A stretch of DNA of 25,182 nt, taken from the NCBI GenBank assembly GCA_937975765.1, contig CALJUR010000117.1:1-25182 (forward strand), given 5' to 3'. Both the position numbers and the translations under genes were made by a program. The DNA is from an uncultured Myxococcales bacterium (GTDB lineage: Bacteria; Myxococcota_A; UBA9042; DTJE01). Under the pieces are notes generated by a model. It did no database searches. It was not told where the DNA came from and saw nothing but the letters and a program-made list of their open reading frames with translations. Shown piece by piece: positions 15,111 to 22,800 of the stretch (its first letter is position 1; each line of letters opens with the position of its first letter).

Positions 15111-16379
15111 ATGAAGGTCGCGGTCATCGGCGGCGGTTCCACCTACACGCCCGAGCTGCTGGAGGGCCTGATCCAGCGCCGCGTCGAACTGGGCCTGACC
15201 GAGGTCGTCCTCCAGGACATCGACCCCGACCGCCTGGGCCCCGTCGCCGCCTTCTGCCGCCGCATGGCCGACGCGGCCGGCGCGTCGATTCCCGTCCGCG
15301 ACACCCTGGACCTGGACGACGCCCTGCGCGGCGCCGCGTTCGTCGTCACGCAGATCCGCGTCGGCGGCCAGCAGGCCCGCCACCGCGACGAGACCGTCCC
15401 GTTGCGCCACGGCTGCATCGGCCAGGAGACCACCGGCGCCGGCGGCTTTGCCAAGGCCGTCCGCACCATCCCCGTGATCCTGGACATCGCGCAACACGTC
15501 CGCGAACAGGCCCCCGGCGCGTGGGTCATCAACTTCACCAACCCCAGCGGCATCGTCACCGAGGCCCTGCTGCGGCATGGCGGCGTCCGCTGCGTCGGCC
15601 TGTGCAACATCCCCACCGAGATGCGCATGGAGGCCGCCAAGGCCCTCGGCGCCCCCGCCGAGGCCGTCGAACTGGACTGGGTCGGCCTGAACCACCTGGG
15701 CTGGGTCCGCGGCCTGCGCGTCGCCGGCTCCGACGTCTTCGAGGCCGTGCTGGCCGCCTTCACCGGCCAGGGCGGCCCCGCCAACATCCCGAAGATCGAC
15801 GTCGGCGAGGACCTCGTCGCCGCGCTGCACGCCATCCCGACGTGGTACCTGCGCTACTACTACGCGACCGAGGCCGTGCTGGCGGAACTGCACGCCCAGG
15901 AGAAGACGCGCGCCCAGGTCGTGATGGACCTGGAACAGCGCCTGTTCGCGATCTACCGGGACGAGGCGCAGCACGAAAAGCCCGCCCTGCTGGCCGAGCG
16001 CGGAGGCGCCTGGTACAGCCGCGCCGCGATCGACGTGATGGCCGCGCTGCTGTCGCCGCGCCCGCAGGTGCAGATCGTGAACGTCCTGAACCGCGGCGCC
16101 GTGCCCGGACTGCCCGACGACGCGTCGGTCGAGATCCCGACGGAGTTGTCCGCGTTCGGCGCACGGCCCCTGCCGCAGGCGCCGGTCCCCGAGGAGATGT
16201 TCGGCCTGATGCGCCAGGTCAAGGCGTACGAACGGCTGACGATCGAGGCCGCGACGACGCGATCGCGGCACAAGGCGTTCGCGGCGCTGGTCGCGAACCC
16301 GCTGGTCCGCACCGCGGAGAAGGCGAGAGCGATCCTGGCGGACATCGTCGCAAACGGCGATTTCGCCCCGGTCGACTGA
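15111..16379 (+). CDS. GH4-family NAD-dependent glycosidase (6-phospho-beta-glucosidase-like)
   Basis: Family GH4 enzymes hydrolyse glycosides by transient NAD-dependent oxidation at C3 and need a divalent metal. It has 422 residues, typical. Seen: Rossmann motif VIGGGSTYTPELLEGL (5-20), QIRVGGQQARHRDE, QETTGAGGFAKAVRTIP, NFTNPSGIVTEAL, and the metal ligands as Cys165 (GLCNIPTEM) and His195 (LNHLGW). The TYTPEL and NIPTEM motifs fit the 6-phospho-beta-glucosidase branch better than alpha-galactosidases, but substrate and phosphate dependence are not proven. ATG has GGAGG five bases upstream. No phosphotransferase transporter genes are nearby. It is followed after 18 bp by the aminotransferase. 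A weak TGGACG/GACTAG pair upstream (15050-15080) is the only promoter candidate. Confidence 0.9.
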   Translation: MKVAVIGGGSTYTPELLEGLIQRRVELGLTEVVLQDIDPDRLGPVAAFCRRMADAAGASIPVRDTLDLDDALRGAAFVVTQIRVGGQQARHRDETVPLRHGCIGQETTGAGGFAKAVRTIPVILDIAQHVREQAPGAWVINFTNPSGIVTEALLRHGGVRCVGLCNIPTEMRMEAAKALGAPAEAVELDWVGLNHLGWVRGLRVAGSDVFEAVLAAFTGQGGPANIPKIDVGEDLVAALHAIPTWYLRYYYATEAVLAELHAQEKTRAQVVMDLEQRLFAIYRDEAQHEKPALLAERGGAWYSRAAIDVMAALLSPRPQVQIVNVLNRGAVPGLPDDASVEIPTELSAFGARPLPQAPVPEEMFGLMRQVKAYERLTIEAATTRSRHKAFAALVANPLVRTAEKARAILADIVANGDFAPVD

Positions 16380-16397
16380 GCACCAAGGAGGATTCCC

Positions 16398-17651
16398 ATG
16401 GACGAGAAGCTGGCCCTGTTCGGTGGCACCCCGGTTCGCAGCGAGCCCTTCAGCGCGTGGCCGCATTTCGACGACCGCGAACGCCAGTACCTGATGAAGG
16501 CGCTCGAGTCCCGCAACTGGGGCGGGTACCCGTTCCCCAGCATGCTGGCCGAGCGCTTCGGCCGGAAGTTCGCGAAGGCCCACGGCGCCAACTTCGGCGT
16601 CCCCTGCGCGAACGGCTCGGTATCGATGGAGATCGCGCTGCAGGCGATGGGCATCCAGGCGGGCGACGAGGTCATCGTCCCGGCGTACACCTTCGCGGCG
16701 ACCGCGACATGCGCGATCCGCACGAACGCGGTGCCGGTCTTCGTGGACGTCGAGGCGCGCAACTACTGCATGGACCCGGCGCTGGTCGAGGCGGCCATCA
16801 CCCCGAAGACCCGCGCGATCATCCCCGTGCACCTGGGGTCGTCGATCGCGGACATGGACCGCATCCTCGAGATCGCGAAGAAGCACGGCCTGGTCGTCAT
16901 CGAGGACTGCGCGCACGCCCACGGCGCCCAGTGGCGCGGCATGGGCGTCGGCAGCATGGGCGACTTCGGGTCGTTCAGCCTGCAGTCGTCCAAGTTGATG
17001 ACCAGCGGCGAGGGCGGCGTGCTGACGGTCAAGGACGACGTGATGCGGCAGAAGGTGATGTCGCTGATCAACTGCGGCCGCAAGGAACCGGGCTACGACG
17101 GCTTCGAGGAGCAGTTGTTCGGCGGGAACTTCCGCATGAGCGAACTGCAGATCGCGGTGGCGCTGGCGCAGACCGAGCGCCTGGAGGAGGTCACCGACAA
17201 GCGCGCGAAGATGCACGCGTACTTCAAGGAGACGCTGCACGCCCAGGTCGCCGGCCTGCGCGTGCTGGACACCGACCCGCGCGTGACGCGGCTGCACTGC
17301 TACCAGACGATCATGCGGTACGACCCGCAGGCGTTCGCGGGCGTGCACCGGGACCGCGTGCTGGAGGCGCTGGCGGCGGAAGGCGTGCACTTCCACGGCG
17401 ACTTCTACGAGCCGCTGTACAAGATCGAGATCATGAACGCGAAGTCGTCGCGCTGGCCGATGCTGCGCGAACGGTACGGCGAGGGCATCCTGGGCCACGC
17501 GGACCTCTGCTGCCCGGTGACCGAGAAGGCCGCGTACCACGAGTCGGTCTGGATGCACTACCCGTACCTGTCGGGCACGCAGAAGGACGTGGACGACGTG
17601 GTCGCCGCGATCGTCAAGGTGCAGAAGAACGCGGCGGATCTGCGGAAGTAG
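16398..17651 (+). CDS. DegT/DnrJ/EryC1-family PLP-dependent aminotransferase
   Basis: Sugar aminotransferase of the AHBA-synthase/DegT type that converts keto-sugars to amino-sugars. It has 417 residues. It begins with the family opening LALFGGTPVRSEPFSAWP, then CANGSVSMEIALQAMGI, GDEVIVPAYTFAATATCAI, VIEDCAHAHGAQW (PLP-binding Asp) and the Schiff-base Lys199 in SLQSSKLMTSGEGG. The C-terminal half has NFRMSELQIAVALAQ. A strong AAGGAGG ribosome-binding site (16385-16391) lies six bases before the ATG, 18 bp after the GH4 stop. Cotranscription with GH4 and a shared sugar substrate are inferred. Distinguishing a true aminotransferase from the sugar dehydratases of the same fold is supported by the intact Lys. 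Confidence 0.92.
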   Translation: MDEKLALFGGTPVRSEPFSAWPHFDDRERQYLMKALESRNWGGYPFPSMLAERFGRKFAKAHGANFGVPCANGSVSMEIALQAMGIQAGDEVIVPAYTFAATATCAIRTNAVPVFVDVEARNYCMDPALVEAAITPKTRAIIPVHLGSSIADMDRILEIAKKHGLVVIEDCAHAHGAQWRGMGVGSMGDFGSFSLQSSKLMTSGEGGVLTVKDDVMRQKVMSLINCGRKEPGYDGFEEQLFGGNFRMSELQIAVALAQTERLEEVTDKRAKMHAYFKETLHAQVAGLRVLDTDPRVTRLHCYQTIMRYDPQAFAGVHRDRVLEALAAEGVHFHGDFYEPLYKIEIMNAKSSRWPMLRERYGEGILGHADLCCPVTEKAAYHESVWMHYPYLSGTQKDVDDVVAAIVKVQKNAADLRK

Positions 17652-17683
17652 CCGCGGGATCCGGGAGGCGGGGCCTGGCCTGA

Positions 17684-17833
17684 TGTAGGGCGGGGCCCCC
17701 GTGCCCCGCCACAGGGCGTCCGTCCGAAGGCAGGGAATCGCGAGTTCAAGCGGGCGGGGAACGGGGCCCGCAATGCGATGGCGGGGGACGGGGCCCGCAA
17801 TGCGATGGCGGGGGACGGGGCCCCCGCCCTACA
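17684..17833. repeat. REP-like inverted repeat pair (27-bp arms)
   Basis: The left arm 17684-17710 (TGTAGGGCGGGGCCCC...) and right arm 17807-17833 (...CCCCCGCCCTACA) are near-perfect reverse complements, differing by about three positions or a one-base shift. Each arm is itself partly self-complementary, as in REP/BIME elements mobilised by RAYT transposases. The element fills the gap between the aminotransferase and Gfo/Idh genes. No transposase is nearby. It may act as an mRNA-stability or attenuation element within the operon. Confidence 0.65.
17761..17814 (+). repeat. Two perfect tandem copies of a 27-bp unit
   Basis: Positions 17761-17787 and 17788-17814 are identical (unit starts ACGGGGCCCGCAATGCGATG). 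A third copy starts at 17815 but diverges after eight bases into the right arm of the inverted repeat. The duplication sits between the two arms and suggests slippage or repeat expansion. Confidence 0.85.
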
Positions 17834-17898
17834 GGGGTGTCAAGACGCCGCGTCGATCGCAAGACGCGGGCGTCAGCCGGGGATTCAGGGAGGTGAGC

Positions 17899-19008
17899 AT
17901 GGCGGCGAAGTTCGGCGTGGGACTGGTCGGATCGGGGTTCATCAGCAAGACGCACCTGGACGCGCTGCGCACGATCCCGGACGTGGAGGTCGTGGCCATC
18001 GCGGACGTGGCGGTCGAGAAGGCGAAGGAGTTCGCGGCGGCCAACAACGTGCCGCGCGTGTACCCGTCGCACCAGGCGATGCTGGAGGATCGGGCCGTCC
18101 AGGCAATCGTGGTCGGCATCCCGAACTGCTTCCACCACGACGTCACGATGGACGCCCTGAACGCGGGCCGCCACGTGATCTGCGAGAAGCCGCTGGCGCT
18201 GACCCTGGAGCACGCGCAGGAGATGATCGCCACCGCGAAGGCGAAGGGGCTGGTGCTGGGCTACGCCGAGGAACTGTCCTACGTCCCGAAGTTCCTGAAG
18301 GCCCGCGACCTGATGAAGTCGGGCGGCATCGGCAAGCCGTACCTGCTGCGCCAGTGCGAGAAGCACGCGGGCCCCTACAGCCCGTGGTTCTGGAAGCCGG
18401 AACAGGCGGGCGGCGGCATCCTGATGGACATGGGCTGCCACAGCATCGAGTGCATCCGGTACCTGCTGGGCAAGCCGAGGGTGCAGTGGGTGCAGGCCCA
18501 CATGGGGACCTACCTGCACAACGAGATCACGGTCGAGGAGGACTTCAGCCTGGTCCTGATGGGCTTCGAGGACGGCACGATCGGGCAGGCCGAGTCGTCC
18601 TGGGCGCTGAAGGGCGGCATGGACAGCACCCTGGAGGTTTTCGGCACGAAGGGCGTCGTGTACGCCGACCTGCTGAAGGGGATGGGGCTGCGCGCGTTTT
18701 CCGAGAAGGGGTTCAAGGACCTGGACGAACCGAACAAGGGCTGGCTGTATCCCGACTACGACTGGCTGTGGAACAACGGGTACCCGCAGGAGGACCGCAA
18801 CTTCATCGACTGCATGCGCAACGGCGGCACCCCCGAGGAGTCCGGCGAGGACGGGCTGGCCGTGCTGGAGATCATGCTGGCCGCGTACCACTCGGCGGGC
18901 ACCGGCCACAAGGTCCACCTGCCCTTCCGCCCGAAGGGCCTGAAGGTCCCCCCCGTGGACCTGTGGATCCACCCCCAGCCCGGCCTCGGCGACGGCCCGA
19001 TTCCCTGA
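17899..19008 (+). CDS. Gfo/Idh/MocA-family oxidoreductase
   Basis: NAD(P)-dependent sugar or inositol dehydrogenase-like enzyme of 369 residues. Seen: dinucleotide motif VGLVGSGFISKTHLDAL (7-23), ADVAVEKAKEFA after beta-2, VVGIPNCFHHDVTMDALNAG, the catalytic EKP (96-98, CEKPLAL) and the C-terminal-domain block GGGILMDMGCHSIECIRYLLG. The start is ATG 17899 with GAGGTGA upstream; earlier in-frame starts would read through the repeat region and are rejected. The substrate is not deducible. It lies 247 bp after the aminotransferase, with a REP-like element between. The GH4 and aminotransferase neighbours suggest oxidation or reduction at a ring carbon of the same sugar. Confidence 0.92.
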   Translation: MAAKFGVGLVGSGFISKTHLDALRTIPDVEVVAIADVAVEKAKEFAAANNVPRVYPSHQAMLEDRAVQAIVVGIPNCFHHDVTMDALNAGRHVICEKPLALTLEHAQEMIATAKAKGLVLGYAEELSYVPKFLKARDLMKSGGIGKPYLLRQCEKHAGPYSPWFWKPEQAGGGILMDMGCHSIECIRYLLGKPRVQWVQAHMGTYLHNEITVEEDFSLVLMGFEDGTIGQAESSWALKGGMDSTLEVFGTKGVVYADLLKGMGLRAFSEKGFKDLDEPNKGWLYPDYDWLWNNGYPQEDRNFIDCMRNGGTPEESGEDGLAVLEIMLAAYHSAGTGHKVHLPFRPKGLKVPPVDLWIHPQPGLGDGPIP

Positions 19009-19053
19009 CCCCCCGCCCTCCCCTCCCGCGACCTCCGGATCCGCTTCCCGACG

Positions 19054-19080
19054 CGTTGCGCCAACGTGCGGAATCGCACG
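19054..19080 (+). terminator. Overlapping hairpins after the Gfo/Idh gene
   Basis: CGTTG-CGC-CAACG (19054-19066) and CGTGCG-GAAT-CGCACG (19065-19080) are two perfect stems that overlap by two bases and so are mutually exclusive. They lie between the Gfo/Idh stop and the next promoter, where a terminator is expected. No T-run follows, so a Rho-independent terminator is only possible. Confidence 0.3.
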
Positions 19081-19113
19081 CCAAGCCTTGCTGAACAACC
19101 TTCTTCTTGACGC

Positions 19114-19142
19114 TTCCCATGGCCGATCGATTGTGCTACTGT
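19114..19142 (+). promoter_or_regulatory. Extended -10 promoter of the sigma-4-like gene
   Basis: TGCTACTGT (TG at 19134-19135, -10 TACTGT at 19137-19142) is an extended -10 element, with TTCCCA (19114-19119) 17 bp upstream as a weak -35. It predicts a short leader of about 23 nt before the ATG at 19172. A better-looking TTGACG at 19107 has the wrong spacing for this -10. Confidence 0.45.
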
Positions 19143-19171
19143 CCGTCCACCTGAATTCCGGGTGGGTGTTC

Positions 19172-19729
19172 ATGGACCCGAAGGACAGGACTCCCGTTGA
19201 AGTTCCCGGGCAGGACCGGGGCGGGGAGCGCCACCAGGGCAAGCGCCGCTCGCGCACGATTGCCGCGCGCCGGCTGAACAAGGTCGATTTCTCCGACGGC
19301 CTCGCCTACGAAGAGGAACTGGAGGCCTTCCGGCCCGTGACGCGCGCCGACTGCGTGGACGGCCCCCGTCCCTGCCCCTGGATCTCGTGCAAGTACCACC
19401 TGTACCTGGACGTGAACCCGCGTACGGGTTCCATCAAGTTGAACTTCCCGGACATCGAGCCGTGGGAGATGGTGCACTCGTGCGTCCTGGACATCGCGGA
19501 CCGCGGGCCCGTCACCCTGGAGGATGTGGGTCGAATCATGAACCTGACTCGCGAGCGCATCCGGCAGTTGGAGGCCTCGGCATCCACCAAGATCCGCGGC
19601 ACCCGGCTGGCCCAGGAGTACAGCGACTTCGTGGTCGAGCGTCCGGGGAAGTCCTCGCAGGGCCGTCCACCGGTCGCCGGTCCGGGACCGGGCGGCCGCG
19701 GCGAGGAGGATGGCGAGGACGCCGACTGA
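19172..19729 (+). CDS. Stand-alone sigma-70 region-4-like DNA-binding protein
   Basis: 185-residue protein. A basic N-terminus precedes a Cys-containing segment (Cys61, Cys68, Cys73: ADCVDGPRPCPWISCKYH), then NPRTGSIKLNFPDIEPWEM, another Cys104, and a C-terminal helix-turn-helix VTLEDVGRIMNLTRERIRQLEA (114-135) that closely matches region 4.2 of sigma-70 (TLEEVG...VTRERIRQIE). Region 2 is absent, so it is not a complete sigma factor. It more likely touches promoter DNA or RNA polymerase as an accessory regulator. The Cys cluster could bind Zn or an Fe-S cluster, which is inference. The tail is Gly/Pro/acidic. ATG 19172 has GGGTGG upstream; GTG at 19166 is an alternative start. It sits 105 bp before the MopE-repeat lipoprotein gene, which has its own promoter. 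Confidence 0.8.
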   Translation: MDPKDRTPVEVPGQDRGGERHQGKRRSRTIAARRLNKVDFSDGLAYEEELEAFRPVTRADCVDGPRPCPWISCKYHLYLDVNPRTGSIKLNFPDIEPWEMVHSCVLDIADRGPVTLEDVGRIMNLTRERIRQLEASASTKIRGTRLAQEYSDFVVERPGKSSQGRPPVAGPGPGGRGEEDGEDAD

Positions 19730-19779
19730 CCGCTTCTCGCCGATCCCGGTCCGGGGAACGCCCAACCCCTGAACCTTTC

Positions 19780-19808
19780 TTGAATCGCGCCCCGTCGTCC
19801 TCTAGACT
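19780..19808 (+). promoter_or_regulatory. Promoter of the MopE-repeat lipoprotein gene
   Basis: TTGAAT (19780-19785), a 17-bp spacer and TAGACT (19803-19808) form a strong sigma-70-like promoter. The leader of about 20 nt contains GGAGG (19825-19829), five bases before the GTG at 19835, which decides that start over the GTG at 19829. Confidence 0.7.
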
Positions 19809-19834
19809 TTTTCGGGTCGCGACCGGAGGTGCCC

Positions 19835-22800
19835 GTGCTGCGCAAGCCCCTCACCCGTGGATTCGGATGGACCTGCCTGCTGGCCGCCTTCGGACTGGCA
19901 TGCTCCGGGAGCCCGTCGCACGAGGGGGACGACCCCGGGGTCACTCCCGACGTGCCGCAGGATGTCAGCATCGAGGCGATGGACGTCGTCATCCCCGTCG
20001 ACCGGGGTCCGGAGGACGTGGGCGCGACCGGGGATGACGGGATCGAGGAGGAGGCCGTCGCGGACGCGTTGCCGGACGAAGGGGCGGACGGCGAGGTGAT
20101 CGAACCGGGAACCCCCGGCGCGCCCTGCGAACAGGACTCCGACTGCAACACCAACTACTGCATCGAGACCCCCGACGGGATGCGGTGCGCGGCCCCGTGC
20201 GTGGACACCTGCCCCGGCCGCTCGCAGTGCGTGCAGGTCCAGCCGGCCCCCGACCCGCTGTTCATCTGCGTCTACGCCGAGGCCCGCCTGTGCCGCCCGT
20301 GCTACCACGACATCGAGTGCGTGGTGGAGTACGCGCCCGGCGTCGCGGGATGCATCGCGTCCGATGCCGGCGGGTACTGCGGGACCCCCTGCGAAAAGGA
20401 CGAGGACTGCGCCGGCGGGTACGGATGCGTCCTGGCGACGTCCACCGACGGCGTCGTCGCAAAGCAGTGCCGCCTGCCGGAGGGCGAGTGCCAGTGCACG
20501 GATCGGTGGGTCCGGCAGGACCTGTCCACGTACTGCATCACCAGCAACGAGAACGGCAGTTGCCGTGGCCTCCGCACCTGCACCGAGGCGGGACCGCTGG
20601 ACGAGTGCACCGCCAGGATCCCCGCCGCCGAGTCCTGCAACCGGATCGACGACGACTGCAACGGCACCACTGACGACGTCGCGGCCCTGCCGTGCATGAA
20701 CTCGAACGCCTTCGGTTCGTGCCCCGGCACGACGGGCTGCCAGAACGGCCAGGACGCCTGCCTGGGCACGCCGGCGTCTCCGGAAATCTGCAACGGGATC
20801 GACGACAACTGCGCCGGCGGCACCGACGAGGAAGGCGCGCAGGGCTGCCGCAACTACTACCGGGACGAGGACCTGGACAACTACGGCGTCACCACCGACT
20901 CCAAGTGCCTGTGCGGGCCCACGGCCCCGTACCGGACCACGCTGCCGGGCGACTGCAGCGACACCGACCCGGACGCGAACCCCCTTCAGGCCGAGGCCTG
21001 CAACGGCAAGGACGACAACTGCAAGGACGGGATCGACGAGGCGGGAGCCTCGGGCTGCGAGACGTACTACCGCGACGGGGACGGGGACGACTACGGCCTC
21101 TCGACGGATTCGCGCTGCCTGTGCCTGCCGGCCGAGCCCTACTCGGCCTCGCTGGGCGGGGACTGCAACGACCTGGACCGGGACGTCCACCCGAACACGG
21201 CGGAGGTCTGCAACGGGAAGGACGACAACTGCGACCGGTTGACGGACCCGGAGAACTCGCCGGGATGCACGCAGTTCTACTACGACGGCGACGGCGACGG
21301 GTACGGGACGCGGTTGAAGGCGGGCAAGTGCCTGTGCGCCCCGGACTACGCGACGAAGTACACCTCGCAGACGAACACCGACTGCCGGGACGACGACGTG
21401 CAGATCAACCCCGGCAAGCTGGAGGTCTGCGGCGACGGCATCGACAACAACTGCAACGACGCGATCGACGAGAACGGCGCCCAGGGCTGCCAGAACCACT
21501 GGATGGACCTGGACGGCGACACCTACGGCGGCGGGACGCCGGTCTGCTCGTGCGCGAAGGAGGCGCCGTACACCGCGGACGTGGGCGGGGACTGCGCGGA
21601 CCAGGACGCGTCCCGGAACCCCGGCGTCAAGGAGAAGTGCGGCGACGCGATCGACAACGACTGCGACACCCTGACCGACGAGGAGGGTGGGACCGGCTGC
21701 CAGGATCGGTGGTTCGACGGGGACAAGGACGGGTACGGCGACGGCGACCCGAAGTGCCTTTGCGCGCCCTCGGGCTGGTACACGGCCCCGGCGGCCGGCG
21801 ACTGCGACGACCTGGACCCGCTGCTGAACCCGGGTGCGACCGAGGAGTGCGACGGGCTGGACAACGACTGCGACACCCAGACCGACGAGGAAGGCGCCCT
21901 GGGATGCTCGACGTGGTTCCTGGACTCCGACCGCGACGGGTACGGGGCGCGAGGCAGCGGGCGCTGCATGTGCGCCAAGACGGGCCTGTACGACTCGGCG
22001 AACGGGCTGGACTGCGCGGACGGCGACGCGACGATCAACCCCGGCGCACGGGAGGTCTGCGACCCCCTGAACGTCGACGAGAACTGCAACGACCTGGCCA
22101 ACGAGGAAGGGGCCCTGACCTGCAAGGACCACTACTATGACGGCGATCGCGACGGGTACGGGTCGGACAGCCGGGACCCGCGGTGCCTCTGCGCGGCGGA
22201 CGGCAAGTACGACACGCTGGTCGGGGGGGACTGCGACGACACGACCACGGCAATCAAGCCGAACCAGGTCGAGATCTGCGAACCGGCCGGCGTGACGCCG
22301 CGCGACGACAACTGCAACGGGCTGCTGAACGAGGAGAACGCCATCGCGTGCGGCCTGTACTATTACGACTACGACCGCGACGGCCACGGCACGCCGGACA
22401 AGGCCGCCCGGTGCTACTGCACGGGGGGGAACACGGCGCTGCGATACGACAGCCCGTACAACGACGACTGCAACGACTTCCAGAACACCATCTCGGGCGG
22501 GCTGCCGGAGCTGTGCCAAGACGGGTTCGACAACGACTGCGACGGCTTCACGGACGAGGAGAACGCCTCCGGGTGCTCGCGGTTCTACAAGGACGTGGAC
22601 GGCGACGGGTACGGCCTGACGAACGACTTCAAGTGCCTGTGCGCCGCGGATGCCTCGGGTGCGTACACCGCGCCGGATCCGGAGGACTGCGACGACACGA
22701 ACAACGCGATCCACCCGGGCGGCACCTGGTGCAGCAAGGACGGCGACTGCGACGGGTCGCCACTGGACGCCGGCGAGGAGTGCGACGACGGCAACCTGGT

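Noticed and set aside
14709..17558. Antisense open frame of about 950 codons over the GH4 and aminotransferase genes
   Set aside because: Only its last 79 codons (from 14948) look like protein; the rest is a shadow of the two enzyme genes.
19107..19135. TTGACG at 19107 as -35 of the sigma-4-like gene
   Set aside because: A 17-bp spacer leads to ATTGTG, a poor -10, and the good TACTGT is 24 bp away; the extended -10 reading was preferred.
20846..22730. Regularly spaced similar DNA blocks suggesting a CRISPR or satellite array
   Set aside because: They are coding repeats of 68-76 codons with diverged DNA, not identical short repeats with unique spacers.
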